Assembly: GCF_002101335.1 (NCBI RefSeq)
Contig: NZ_CP020773.1
Span: 1,798,001 to 1,862,000, forward strand
Source: Staphylococcus lutrae
GTDB taxonomy: Bacteria; Bacillota; Bacilli; Staphylococcales; Staphylococcaceae
Direction of reading: 5' to 3'
DNA length: 64,000 nt
Positions within the stretch are counted from its first letter, which is position 1. Every line of letters starts with the position of its first letter. The notes under the pieces are model-generated. The model worked only from the letters and a program-made list of their open reading frames with translations. It had not been told where the DNA came from and ran no database searches. Made by a program: the position numbers and the translations under genes. Shown here piece after piece: positions 26,215-35,104 of the stretch.

Positions 26215-26940
26215 GTGAAAACAAAAATCGTTGCCAGTTTAATGCCAACGCATTCATCTTTGACAGAAAGTGAGTTGCAGCATGTGACACGGTACGTGGA
26301 TGATTTTGATATTTTAGAATTACGTATTGATGCGTTAACTCACTGCGAGATTGCTACGGTTCGACAAATCGTTCAGCAGTTAATCGAATGTTCAACCGCG
26401 TTTGAATTGCTTGTGACCTACCGGACATCGGATCAAGGTGGACAAGGGCGGTTATCTCAAGATGATTATTTACAGTTATTGCGTGATTTAGCCACACTGG
26501 AACATATTGATATGATTGATATTGAATGGGCGCAATATCAAGACAATAGACGTCAAATCGTTGAAGCGATTCATCAAGGTGGAAAGATTTCGATTGCTTC
26601 GTATCATAATTTTAATGAAACACCTCAAATTGAAGTGCTCAAAAAAACTTACTACCATATGGCGCAATTAGGTGCGAATCATTTGAAAATTGCAGTGATG
26701 CCGCATTCGCAACAAGATGTATTAACATTGTTACAAGCGTTAACCGAAGCGAGCGAGGCTTTGCCGCAATGGGTGACAGGGATAGCGATGGGGCAACTCG
26801 GACGCATTTCGAGAACGGCACAGAATGCATTTGGGGGCGCTTTGTCTTATGGCGCGTTGTTCGACAATGTTGCACCAGGACAACTGCACGTGCATACGCT
26901 GGCAGAAGTGTTACCGCTATACAGTATATTTGAAAGTTAG
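26215..26940 (+). CDS. aroD: 3-dehydroquinate dehydratase, type I
   Basis: The 241-residue class I enzyme of the shikimate pathway has catalytic His in ISSYHNF-like ASYHNFNETP and Schiff-base Lys in ANHLKIAVMP. The Arg near GQLGRISR completes the site. The GTG start follows AAAGGGG. It makes 3-dehydroshikimate from 3-dehydroquinate. Confidence 0.93.
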   Translation: MKTKIVASLMPTHSSLTESELQHVTRYVDDFDILELRIDALTHCEIATVRQIVQQLIECSTAFELLVTYRTSDQGGQGRLSQDDYLQLLRDLATLEHIDMIDIEWAQYQDNRRQIVEAIHQGGKISIASYHNFNETPQIEVLKKTYYHMAQLGANHLKIAVMPHSQQDVLTLLQALTEASEALPQWVTGIAMGQLGRISRTAQNAFGGALSYGALFDNVAPGQLHVHTLAEVLPLYSIFES

Positions 26941-26973
26941 ACCTCTGTTGTATATAATTGATAATGGTTATCA
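26930..26973 (+). promoter_or_regulatory. Promoter with Fur-like box before the nitroreductase gene
   Basis: TTGAAA (26930) and TATAAT (26953) are 17 nt apart. TGATAATGGTTATCA (26959-26973) directly follows the -10 and matches the TGATAATNATTATCA Fur consensus at 14 of 15 positions, including 7-1-7 symmetry. This implies iron-dependent (or related PerR/Zur-type) repression of the next gene. Confidence 0.72.
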
Positions 26974-26993
26974 ATAAAAAGGGGTCGATAGAG

Positions 26994-27539
26994 ATGGAAC
27001 TTCGAGAAGCGATTCAATCACGAAGAAGTATAAAGAAGTTCGATAGAGAGATGTATATCGATGAAGAAGCAGTAAAAACAGCTATTTTTGAAGCGGCGGA
27101 CGCACCGAACCATGGGATGAGAGAACCGTGGCGTGTGGTTTATGTGCCCAAACGTAAGCTCGGTGATATGAGCCGAGAAATTTCTCGATATGCATTTCCT
27201 AGAGATCATGAAAAACAACAAAATCATTATGAAGCTGTGACGCATCTAGGTGGATTTTTAGCGATTGTTATGAAATGTGATGCGCGGCAACGAGAAGATA
27301 ATGAAAATTATTTAGCAGTAGGTGCGTTCGCGCAGAATTTATTATTATTGTTGTATGAAAAAGGGATTGGAACTTGTTGGAAAACGCCCGATTATATATT
27401 TAACCCTAAAGTGCGTACAGCATTCGGGGTCGGGCCAGATGAAAAACTTGTAGGATTTATTTATCTTACCGACCTCATAGATGAGGAAAACTACAAGAAA
27501 GTTCCACGTAAAAATAGAGGTTTAATTTCAGAGTTTTAA
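26994..27539 (+). CDS. Nitroreductase-family FMN oxidoreductase
   Basis: The 181-residue protein has the family opening AIQSRRSIKKFD and FMN-binding AVGAFAQNLLLLLYEKGIG, plus GIGTCWKTP near 127. The short form resembles YdjA/TdsD-like nitroreductases. It uses NAD(P)H to reduce nitro-compounds or quinones; the real substrate is unknown. The ATG at 26994 is chosen because AAAAAGGGG lies 9 nt upstream; an earlier start would place the Fur box inside the gene. Confidence 0.85.
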   Translation: MELREAIQSRRSIKKFDREMYIDEEAVKTAIFEAADAPNHGMREPWRVVYVPKRKLGDMSREISRYAFPRDHEKQQNHYEAVTHLGGFLAIVMKCDARQREDNENYLAVGAFAQNLLLLLYEKGIGTCWKTPDYIFNPKVRTAFGVGPDEKLVGFIYLTDLIDEENYKKVPRKNRGLISEF

Positions 27540-27763
27540 AGTAAACGACGCAGATCTAAGAGGTGAATAACATGAGGGAGCGTGTCTCCACGAATTTGCG
27601 AGGGATTTTTCCGAGAGCGGTGTCTTAGAGCGCGTTGAGATGATGCTGAGGGAAGTCGCGTATACATGAATACGCTTTAAACATAAGATACTTCGTAGAC
27701 GCACGAAAAACAAAATTTTGGCAGAAGCGATGAGACTCTGTGCTAACATAAAGTTACATCTAT
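27540..27763. other. Unassigned, GC-richer region after the nitroreductase gene
   Basis: These 224 bases have no supported gene but are less AT-rich than normal intergenic DNA here and contain short hairpins such as GCGTATACATGAATACGC. They end at a very strong terminator (27764-27798). A small RNA or decayed gene is possible. Confidence 0.35.
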
Positions 27764-27798
27764 AAAAAAGAACCGAGAGAATCTCTCGGTTCTTTTTT
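27764..27798. terminator. Strong bidirectional terminator
   Basis: AAAAAAGAACCGAGAG pairs perfectly with CTCTCGGTTCTTTTTT across a 3-nt loop. Confidence 0.9.
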
Positions 27799-27906
27799 AT
27801 AGAAACAGGAAGGACAATGTAGTGCGATTTAATGTCATCAGCAATAAGACTTTAACGCACCAGGCATGAAGTGCTATCCTGTTCGCTAATTGTAGGGTGT
27901 TAAAAG

Positions 27907-28227
27907 TTAGCCTAAACTTTCAGCGAGGTACTGTTCCACTTGTTCAGGTGATTTTGCATTTGCAGAGTGAAGATGATGACGTTTTTCACCATTTTGGAAA
28001 ATTAAAAGGCTTGGAATACCCATCACTTCATATTGTACAGCCGCTTCTTCCAATTCATCACGATTCACTGAATACCATGTATATTGGTTATATTTTTCAA
28101 TAATGGGGTCAATCCACATATCCATTGCTCTACAATCTGGACACCAACCCGCTTCAAATTTAATGATAACGGGTTCGTTGCTTTGAATGACTTGATTGAA
28201 TGTCTCCATTTCAGTAATACTTTGCAT
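27907..28227 (-). CDS. Thioredoxin-like protein
   Basis: The 106-residue thioredoxin-fold protein has active site GWCPDCRAM and cis-Pro in VMGIPSLLIF. WCPDC differs from the WCGPC of canonical TrxA, suggesting a special thiol oxidoreductase. The ATG at 28227 follows AAGGAGAGG; an upstream start would run through that site. The function in thiol homeostasis is inferred. Confidence 0.85.
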   Translation of the reverse strand: MQSITEMETFNQVIQSNEPVIIKFEAGWCPDCRAMDMWIDPIIEKYNQYTWYSVNRDELEEAAVQYEVMGIPSLLIFQNGEKRHHLHSANAKSPEQVEQYLAESLG

Positions 28228-28507
28228 GTTAGACCTCTCCTTATAAATCAATTAAGTAACGATATTATATCGGATTTTGGCTAAGAAGTCACTTTACATT
28301 GATTTTCAAATGCTGTGCAAATGAAAGGTGAAATAGATTGTTTTCTTTTTCTTAAAGCGTTACTATTACATTGTGAATATATCTTTGCATTATATAAATA
28401 GTGCAGTGTTAATAATTATATATCTCATAATTTGATTTTCTAACAAGTAGATATAAACAATCATAATTCAAGATATTTAAAATGTATTTTAACGAGGAGG
28501 TTTATGA

Positions 28508-28864
28508 ATGATTAAATTTTATCAATATCCTAACTGTACAACATGTAAAAAAGCGGCAAAGTTTTTGTCGGAGCATGGTGTGAGTTACGAACCTATAGAC
28601 ATTACACAACATACACCAACGAAAGAAGAATTCCGCGAGATTATTGAAAAATCAGGTGTCGATATTAAGAAATTTTTTAATACACACGGCGCAAAGTATA
28701 GAGAACTGAATCTGAAAACGCAATTGGACACGATGCCAGATGAAGAAAAATTAGAATTGCTTGCTTCTGATGGTATGTTGGTGAAAAGACCCCTTGCGAT
28801 ATCTGGTGATGTCGTGACATTAGGATTTAAAGAAGACGTTTATCGTGAGACTTGGTTATCATAA
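28508..28864 (+). CDS. ArsC/Spx-family protein
   Basis: The 118-residue protein has a thioredoxin-like ArsC fold with NCTTCKKA (CxxC) at residues about 9-16 and the RPLAISGD segment. Spx and MgsR regulators and YffB-type reductases share this fold. Spx-type regulators have CxxC near the N terminus; the length of 118 is slightly short for Spx (131). RBS ACGAGGAGG. Whether it is a reductase or a regulator is open. Confidence 0.78.
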   Translation: MIKFYQYPNCTTCKKAAKFLSEHGVSYEPIDITQHTPTKEEFREIIEKSGVDIKKFFNTHGAKYRELNLKTQLDTMPDEEKLELLASDGMLVKRPLAISGDVVTLGFKEDVYRETWLS

Positions 28865-28943
28865 AATAGTTGATAGAATAAGCGCAATGTGTCATGATTG
28901 AAATGTAAACGTACACGTACATACAAAATAGGAGGGGATTCAA

Positions 28944-29324
28944 GTGGCAGTGCCAAGTGAATTAAAATATTCCAAAGAACATGAATGGGTAAAAGTTGAA
29001 GGAAATACTGCGATTATTGGTATCACTGATTTTGCACAAAGTGAGTTAGGGGATATCGTTTTCGTTGAACTTCCGGAAGTGAATGACAACGTATCTGAAG
29101 GGGAAACTTTTGGTAGTGTAGAATCTGTTAAAACCGTTTCTGAATTGTATTCTCCAGTTTCAGGTCAAGTCGTTGAAGTGAACGAAGATTTAGAAGATAC
29201 ACCTGAAGCAGTCAACGAATCACCCTATGAAAATGCATGGATGATTAAAGTTGAATTGAATGATTCAAGCGAGCTAGATGCATTAATGGATGCAGCAAGC
29301 TATGAAAAAATGATTGGTGAATAA
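28944..29324 (+). CDS. gcvH: Glycine cleavage system H protein
   Basis: The 126-residue lipoyl carrier has the lipoyl-lysine site in [12 protein letters not shown] (K63). It shuttles the aminomethyl group between P, T and L proteins and in staphylococci also serves in lipoate relay. A GTG start follows AGGAGGGG. Single gene with its own terminator. Confidence 0.95.
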   Translation: MAVPSELKYSKEHEWVKVEGNTAIIGITDFAQSELGDIVFVELPEVNDNVSEGETFGSVESVKTVSELYSPVSGQVVEVNEDLEDTPEAVNESPYENAWMIKVELNDSSELDALMDAASYEKMIGE

Positions 29325-29336
29325 TCGCATCATGAG

Positions 29337-29371
29337 AACTCCTCGGTAATGTCATTATCTAGGAGTTTTTT
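29337..29371 (+). terminator. Terminator after gcvH
   Basis: AACTCCT pairs with AGGAGTT, followed by T-run. Confidence 0.75.
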
Positions 29372-29402
29372 ATATACAAATATTTTTTAGAAGGTGAAGC
29401 AC

Positions 29403-29798
29403 ATGACGATGATCCATAAGGTGATAGTGGTTGAAGGGAAATCTGATAAAAAACGTCTTCAAGAAGTGTTGCTAGAACCTGTAGAAATCATTTGTACACA
29501 TGGAACAATGGGAATCGAAAAGCTAGACAATATGATTGAATATTTGTATGATAAACAAGTCTATATATTAGTTGATGCAGACGCAGAAGGTAGACGGATT
29601 CGCAAGTGGTTTTCCACGTATTTGAGTGAGCGGATAGATATCGTTATCGACACGACTTATAGTGAAGTCGCACGCTGTCCACGTGATTATCTCGCTAAAC
29701 GTTTACAAAATTTTGGTTTTAAAGTAAAGCAAGACTTTTTTGTTAAAGGGAAGTATTCTTATGCCGAATGTTTCAAAACAATCAAACAATATATCTGA
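29403..29798 (+). CDS. TOPRIM-domain protein (RNase M5/DnaG-like fold)
   Basis: The 131-residue protein is a stand-alone TOPRIM domain with catalytic Glu in VVEGKSDKKR and the DxD motif in VDADAEGRRI. Such short TOPRIM proteins occur in Firmicutes upstream of a thioredoxin-like gene; activity on nucleic acid is likely but the substrate is unknown. Start ATG 29403 after AGAAGGTG. It overlaps the next gene by 38 nt. Confidence 0.8.
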   Translation: MTMIHKVIVVEGKSDKKRLQEVLLEPVEIICTHGTMGIEKLDNMIEYLYDKQVYILVDADAEGRRIRKWFSTYLSERIDIVIDTTYSEVARCPRDYLAKRLQNFGFKVKQDFFVKGKYSYAECFKTIKQYI

Positions 29799-30072
29799 AC
29801 ATTTCGATAAAAGTGCCCATCTTATTTTTGGATATACGCCGATGTGTGGGACATGTAAGGTGGCGGAACGAATGTTAGATATTGTGAATGAAATGGTGTC
29901 ATGGCCTCTGGTGAAAGTGGATTTGAATTATTACCCGGAGTGGAGTCAAACACATGAAATCCAATCCGTTCCTGTACTACTCATCATGCGATATGATCAA
30001 GAAGTTGAACGGATTTATGCGTTTCATTCTGTTACTGATTTATTAGAAAAAATAAAAAAACCATTGACGTAA
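29761..30072 (+). CDS. Thioredoxin-like protein overlapping the TOPRIM gene
   Basis: The 103-residue protein has a thioredoxin fold with YTPMCGTCKVAERML (CxxC) and cis-Pro in IQSVPVLLI. The ATG at 29761 has AAAGGGAAG upstream, so it lies within the end of the TOPRIM gene in another frame. The overlap suggests translational coupling. Its 3' end also contains the -35 of the metN riboswitch promoter. Confidence 0.78.
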   Translation: MPNVSKQSNNISEHFDKSAHLIFGYTPMCGTCKVAERMLDIVNEMVSWPLVKVDLNYYPEWSQTHEIQSVPVLLIMRYDQEVERIYAFHSVTDLLEKIKKPLT

Positions 30073-30092
30073 GTTGCGGACAATGATATTAT
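30064..30092 (+). promoter_or_regulatory. Promoter of the metN riboswitch
   Basis: TTGACG (30064-30069), 17-nt spacer, TATTAT (30087-30092). It overlaps the last codons of the preceding gene and places the start just ahead of the SAM aptamer. Confidence 0.65.
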
Positions 30093-30112
30093 AGTAAACA
30101 ATTAAATAATCA

Positions 30113-30283
30113 GAAAACTCTTATCCAGAGTGGTGGAGGGATGTGCCCTACGAAGCCCGGCAACCGTCTATATTATAGAAATGGTGCCAATTCACAAAAA
30201 GTATTGACGACTTTTGAAGATGAGAGAAAAGCGACTCGTGTTATTGCTTTCTCTTTTTTCTTTAAAAGAGAAAGCATTTTTTT
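30113..30283 (+). promoter_or_regulatory. SAM-I (S-box) riboswitch
   Basis: The aptamer has the S-box core: CTCTTATCCAGAGTGGTGGA, GGGA, GCCC, GAAGCCCGGCAACC and the GGTGCCAATTC segment. P1 closes with the GAGAG-type sequence before 30230. The expression platform ends in the terminator GCTTTCTCTTTT/AAAAGAGAAAGC with T-run (30246-30283). SAM binding stops transcription of the methionine importer; low SAM allows antitermination. Confidence 0.95.
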
Positions 30284-30315
30284 AATTTATAAAGGAAAGA
30301 CTGAGGAGGCGTAGA

Positions 30316-31344
30316 ATGATTACACTTAAAAATATAGTGAAGAAGTACGAGAGTAAATCAAAATCTGTAACTGCTGTAAATAATGTAAATCTCGAAATCG
30401 ATAGAGGTAAAATTTATGGGATTATCGGATTTTCAGGAGCAGGTAAAAGTACTTTGATTCGATTATTTAATTATTTAGAGAAACCCACGTCAGGTGAAGT
30501 CATCATCGGCGGCGATCATATCGGGCAATTAAGTCCATCTGAGTTACGACGAAAGCGTCAAAAAGTGAGTATGATTTTCCAACATTTTAACTTATTGTGG
30601 TCTAGAACGGTGTTGGATAATATCATTTTTCCACTCGAAATTGCGGGTGTTCCTAAAGGTGAAGCGAAAGAACATGCGATGGAACTCGTCTCTCGTGTAG
30701 GGTTACAGGGGCGTGAGCACGCATATCCATCAGAGTTATCAGGCGGACAAAAGCAGCGTGTCGGTATTGCGCGTGCTTTAGCAAACAATCCAGAAGTATT
30801 GTTGTGTGACGAAGCGACAAGTGCGCTAGATCCACAAACAACAGATGAAATACTAGACTTATTACTTCAATTGAAAAAAGAGAATAATTTAACGATTATT
30901 ATGATCACACATGAAATGCATGTCATTCGACGCATTTGTGACGATGTTGCTGTGATGGAAAACGGTAAAGTCATTGAGGAAGGAAAAGTGTCAGACATTT
31001 TTGAGAATCCACAGCATGAGGTGACACGTCGATTTGTTCGAGAAGACTTGAAACCGAGTGATCAAGGCGAAGATTTAACGCACACCTTTGATTTAAAAGC
31101 TGATGAAGTGTTGGCGCGACTGACTTTTTCGGGTGAAAATACAACACAGCCGGTCGTGTCATATTTGACAGAAACGCATCACCTTCAATTGAATATTTTA
31201 GAAGGAAACATTAAACATTCTAAAACGGGGGCTATCGGTTATTTGCTCGTGCATATTAAAGATTTTTCAAAGATACACTTTGAAGAAATTAAAGCAGCGT
31301 TAGATGCACAAAATGTAGACATTGAGGTGATCAAACATGGGTAA
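30316..31344 (+). CDS. metN: Methionine ABC importer ATP-binding protein MetN
   Basis: The 342-residue ATPase has Walker [10 protein letters not shown], signature LSGGQ, Walker [13 protein letters not shown], and a C-terminal NIL domain (about 260-342) that senses methionine. It powers MetI-MetQ uptake of methionine. GAGGAGGCG precedes the ATG; the 3' end overlaps metI by 8 nt. Confidence 0.95.
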   Translation: MITLKNIVKKYESKSKSVTAVNNVNLEIDRGKIYGIIGFSGAGKSTLIRLFNYLEKPTSGEVIIGGDHIGQLSPSELRRKRQKVSMIFQHFNLLWSRTVLDNIIFPLEIAGVPKGEAKEHAMELVSRVGLQGREHAYPSELSGGQKQRVGIARALANNPEVLLCDEATSALDPQTTDEILDLLLQLKKENNLTIIMITHEMHVIRRICDDVAVMENGKVIEEGKVSDIFENPQHEVTRRFVREDLKPSDQGEDLTHTFDLKADEVLARLTFSGENTTQPVVSYLTETHHLQLNILEGNIKHSKTGAIGYLLVHIKDFSKIHFEEIKAALDAQNVDIEVIKHG

Positions 31345-32032
31345 GAGTATGAGCGATATTTTACACGAAATGATAACCATGCCGAATGTAAAATGGCCTG
31401 CCGTATGGGAAGCGACATACGAAACATTGTATATGACGATCATTTCGACGGCGTTTTCATTTGTACTCGGCTTGATTCTAGGCGTTATACTTTTTCTGAC
31501 TTCAAAAAGTGAAGCGAAAACGGGACGTATTTTTTATAGCATTGTCTCATTTGTTGTCAACTTATTCAGAGCAATTCCGTTCATTATTTTGATTTTACTC
31601 TTAATTCCGTTTACCAGCTTACTGCTCGGTACGATTAGTGGACCTACAGGGGCTTTACCTGCATTGATTATTGGCGCATCACCGTTTTATGGCCGCTTAG
31701 TAGAAATTGCTTTAAAAGAAATTGATAAAGGTGTGATTGAAGCCGCACGTTCAATGGGGGCAACAACATGGAACATTGTGCTTAAGGTGTTAATTCCTGA
31801 ATCATTACCCGCACTTATCTCAGGGATTACAGTGACGGCAATTGCATTGGTTGGTTCGACAGCGGTGGCAGGTGTTATTGGTGCCGGTGGATTAGGTAAC
31901 CTTGCTTACTTAACTGGTTTTACTCGGAACCAAAATGATGTCATCTTAGTCTCAACGATTTTTATTTTAGTGTTAGTATTTTTAATTCAATTTCTAGGAG
32001 ATTGGATGACGAATAAAATAGATAAACGTTAA
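31337..32032 (+). CDS. metI: Methionine ABC importer permease MetI
   Basis: The 231-residue permease has five hydrophobic helices and the EAA loop ([21 protein letters not shown]). It pairs with MetN and the two MetQ lipoproteins. RBS GAGGTG lies within metN. Confidence 0.95.
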   Translation: MGKSMSDILHEMITMPNVKWPAVWEATYETLYMTIISTAFSFVLGLILGVILFLTSKSEAKTGRIFYSIVSFVVNLFRAIPFIILILLLIPFTSLLLGTISGPTGALPALIIGASPFYGRLVEIALKEIDKGVIEAARSMGATTWNIVLKVLIPESLPALISGITVTAIALVGSTAVAGVIGAGGLGNLAYLTGFTRNQNDVILVSTIFILVLVFLIQFLGDWMTNKIDKR

Positions 32033-32052
32033 TAAAAAGGGAGAAATGTAGA

Positions 32053-32877
32053 ATGAAGAGGATTTTATCGATTATTGTTATTTTAGCATTGGCAGTAGGA
32101 CTTGCAGCATGTGGAAATAAAGCAGATACAAGCAAAGGAAACGACAAGAAAATTGTTGTCGGTGCATCTCCAGCGCCTCACGCAGAAATTTTAGAAGAAG
32201 CAAAACCGTTATTGAAAGAAAAAGGTTATGATTTAGAGATTAAAACGATTAACGATTACACAACGCCGAATAAATTGCTTGATGCAGGAGAGTTGGATGC
32301 AAACTATTTCCAACATACACCGTACTTAGACACAGAGAAAAAAGAGAAAGGCTATAAGATCGAATCAGCAGGTGATGTGCATATCGAACCTATGGCAGTC
32401 TATTCAAACAAATATAAAAGTTTAAAAGATTTACCAAATGGTGCAGAAATATTTGTATCAAACAATCCAGCAGAACAAGGTCGTTTCTTGAAATTCTTCG
32501 TTGATGCAGGTTTAATCAAAATTAAAGATGGTGTAAAAATTCAAAATGCGACATTTGATGACATTGTAGAAAACAGCAAAAACATCAAATTCAATAGCAA
32601 ACAATCAGCAGAATTTTTACCAAAAACATATCAAAACAATGAAGGCGATGCAGTCATCATTAATTCTAACTTTGCAATTGAACAAAAATTGAATCCACAA
32701 AAAGATTCCATTGCAGTTGAAAAAGCAGAAGACAACCCTTATGCAAACTTAATCGCAGTGAAAGATGGACATAAAAATGATGAAAAAATCAAAGCATTAA
32801 TGGAAGTTTTACATTCTAAAGAAATTAAAGATTTCATCAATAAAAAATATGATGGTGCTGTAATTCCGGCTGAATAA
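32053..32877 (+). CDS. metQ: Methionine-binding lipoprotein MetQ (first copy)
   Basis: The 274-residue lipoprotein has lipobox LAAC (residues 17-20) and the NlpA/MetQ fold, with TPNKLLDAGELDANYFQH. It delivers methionine to MetNI. Gap of 20 nt after metI, RBS GGGAG. A second copy follows. Confidence 0.92.
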   Translation: MKRILSIIVILALAVGLAACGNKADTSKGNDKKIVVGASPAPHAEILEEAKPLLKEKGYDLEIKTINDYTTPNKLLDAGELDANYFQHTPYLDTEKKEKGYKIESAGDVHIEPMAVYSNKYKSLKDLPNGAEIFVSNNPAEQGRFLKFFVDAGLIKIKDGVKIQNATFDDIVENSKNIKFNSKQSAEFLPKTYQNNEGDAVIINSNFAIEQKLNPQKDSIAVEKAEDNPYANLIAVKDGHKNDEKIKALMEVLHSKEIKDFINKKYDGAVIPAE

Positions 32878-32909
32878 GCCGCATGGTATGTCAATTTGAC
32901 AAAAAAGCG

Positions 32910-32945
32910 GGTGTGATAGCGCCCTTGAAAAGGAGACCACACCCT
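32910..32945 (+). terminator. Hairpin between the metQ copies
   Basis: GGGTGTG pairs with CCACACCC around a loop. No long T-run; it may act as partial terminator or an mRNA stabilising hairpin for the upstream part. Confidence 0.45.
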
Positions 32946-32987
32946 AAATCGTCTATAAATATGAAATAAAAGGGGAGAAAACGTCAT

Positions 32988-33812
32988 ATGAGAAAATTAT
33001 CATTTTTGGTGACAGGATTACTTGTTTTAGCACTTGTTTTAACAGCATGTGGGAAGAGCGAAAATAGTAGTAAGAGTGACGATAAAAAAATCGTTGTAGC
33101 GGCTACACCGACACCACATGGTCAGGTAGCAAAAAAAGCTGGAGAGATTTTGAAGAAAAAAGGGTATGAAGTTGAGATTCGGGAAGTCAACGATTACAAA
33201 ATTCCAAATAAATTGTTGGATAAAGGGGATGTGGATGCCAACTTATTCCAACACGTTCCATATTTAGAAGCTGAGAAAAAGTCGCACGGCTATAAGATAG
33301 AAGAAGTAGGTAAAGTATTGACAACACCTATGGCTGTGTATAGTAAAAAACATAAAAGCTTAAAAGATTTGCCAGATGGCGCTAAAATCTATATTTCTAA
33401 CAACCCCGCAGAAGAAGGGCGCTTCTTATCATTTTTTGTAAAAGCAGGATTAATCAAAATAAAAGACGGTATTAAAATTGAAGATGCGAAGTTAGATGAC
33501 ATTACAGAAAATAAAAAGCATTTAAAATTTGATAATCAACAAGGTGCAGAATTTTTACCGAAAACGTACAACAACAATGAAGGTGACGCGGTAATTATGA
33601 ATTCTAACTATGCCATTGACAATGGTTTGAAGCCGTTGGAAGATTCTATTGCTGTTGAAGATGAATCGACACCATTTGCGAATATTTTAGCTGTTCAAAA
33701 AGGACACAAAAACGATAAAAAGTTTCAAGAATATTTGAAAGCATTACAATCTGATGAAGTGCGTGACTACATTAAAAAAGAATTTGGCGGCGCAGTAATT
33801 CCAGCCAAATAG
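32988..33812 (+). CDS. Methionine-binding lipoprotein MetQ (second copy, GmpC-like)
   Basis: The 274-residue paralogue has lipobox LTAC and the same fold (IPNKLLDKGDVDANLFQH). S. aureus also carries two MetQ-like proteins, one (GmpC) binding Gly-Met; a dipeptide role is an inference from that. It is in the metNIQ operon behind AAAAGGGGAG. Confidence 0.88.
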   Translation: MRKLSFLVTGLLVLALVLTACGKSENSSKSDDKKIVVAATPTPHGQVAKKAGEILKKKGYEVEIREVNDYKIPNKLLDKGDVDANLFQHVPYLEAEKKSHGYKIEEVGKVLTTPMAVYSKKHKSLKDLPDGAKIYISNNPAEEGRFLSFFVKAGLIKIKDGIKIEDAKLDDITENKKHLKFDNQQGAEFLPKTYNNNEGDAVIMNSNYAIDNGLKPLEDSIAVEDESTPFANILAVQKGHKNDKKFQEYLKALQSDEVRDYIKKEFGGAVIPAK

Positions 33813-33840
33813 TATCAGTCGATCAACGTGAATACAAAAG

Positions 33841-33889
33841 CAGCTGTCAACTTGGAAACGGGATTCCAATGACAGCTGTTTTTATTTTT
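33841..33889 (+). terminator. Terminator of the metNIQQ operon
   Basis: CAGCTGTCAA and TTGG-interrupted TGACAGCTG pair (with inner TTGGAA/TTCCAA), followed by TTTTTATTTTT. Confidence 0.85.
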
Positions 33890-33933
33890 ATAAAGTGTGA
33901 CATGGCAATGGTGAGGGTACATGGTTTTTAACT

Positions 33934-34806
33934 TTATTCATTTGTTGTGTGTGTGACTGTATCATCGGTGAATCGACCTAAAATATGGCTAATTGCGAAG
34001 CCTACGAGCAGTGTCACAATCGAGATCATCCAGCTCAGCCCAGTCGTTGGCAGGCCAGGGAATACTGAAAAAAGTGAGCCGATGACAAGGCCTAATATCG
34101 CAGCATATGTTAAATAGGTATAATGTTCGAGTAAAAATGTGATGATCTTACTTGCAATAACAAAACCGATGACGACACCGACACCGACGAGTAATATGAC
34201 AGGAAGTCCTTCAAAGTTAAAACGAACAGCTTCTGAAATAGAAAACGTCACTGTACTGTAAACGCCGAATAATAATAACACGAACGAACCTGAAATACCG
34301 GGTAATAGCATCGCACTTGATGCACAAATCCCTGCTATTAAGTATTTTATTAACATCGGTCCTGATACATCGATGTGTGAAGGTACAGCATGACTACTAT
34401 CGCCTTTGAAAAACGCCATTGATGCTAAAATAATGACGCAGACAAGCATAACGAGCCAATGCTGAATGTGATAAGTCTGTCTATATCTTGAGATGCGTAA
34501 TAAAAATGGAATAATCCCTAATATCAGTCCAAAGAAAAAGAACATAGTCGGGACGGGATGTTCCGCTAATAAATAATTAATGACACTACTTAAAATGCCG
34601 ATAGCTAAGCCCATACCTATCACGATCGGTAATAAAAATAAAATACTCTTTTTAAAATTCTTTGAGAAAACACCACTTACAGATTGAATAAAATCATCAT
34701 ATATTCCGAGTAATAACGCAATTGTACCGCCACTTACGCCTGGGATTAAATCACTGACCCCCATTGCGAAACCACGAGGAATATTAGAAAGTTTAAATTT
34801 CGACAT
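33934..34806 (-). CDS. popT: DUF368 polyprenyl-phosphate transporter (PopT)
   Basis: The 290-residue polytopic protein has about 8 membrane helices and the DUF368 opening RGFAMGVSDLIPGVSGGT. Internal pseudo-repeats include AMLLPGISGSFVLL. DUF368 (PopT) proteins recycle undecaprenyl phosphate across the membrane; in S. aureus the gene also lies next to sufC. The ATG at 34806 follows AAAGGA; an upstream in-frame start lacks a ribosome site. Confidence 0.85.
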   Translation of the reverse strand: MSKFKLSNIPRGFAMGVSDLIPGVSGGTIALLLGIYDDFIQSVSGVFSKNFKKSILFLLPIVIGMGLAIGILSSVINYLLAEHPVPTMFFFFGLILGIIPFLLRISRYRQTYHIQHWLVMLVCVIILASMAFFKGDSSHAVPSHIDVSGPMLIKYLIAGICASSAMLLPGISGSFVLLLFGVYSTVTFSISEAVRFNFEGLPVILLVGVGVVIGFVIASKIITFLLEHYTYLTYAAILGLVIGSLFSVFPGLPTTGLSWMISIVTLLVGFAISHILGRFTDDTVTHTTNE

Positions 34807-34906
34807 AATTGTAATCCTTTCTTTTTTATCCATACATCATAACATATTATTTCGTAGAGCGATGTATCATTATCTTATATTGATTTGAATGAGAACAGAG
34901 GGCTGT

Positions 34907-34921
34907 TGATTATCATTATTG
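34907..34921. promoter_or_regulatory. Weak Fur-like site upstream of suf
   Basis: TGATTATCATTATTG matches the Fur consensus at about 12 of 15 positions. It lies about 185 nt before sufC; a role in suf or popT control is only a possibility. Confidence 0.3.
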
Positions 34922-35104
34922 TTTTATTAAAATAATGGAATCAAGTTTGACTTGCTATCGAACTTTATAACTTGAAATGGTTTGTAATTCGCCCTGTTTT
35001 CGATATAATAAGCTACGGACAAATGGAGAAAACCTTTTGACGTTACTTTAAAATTATTATAAACTAATCTATGGAATCTAACATTATTTTGGAGGGAATA
35101 TATC

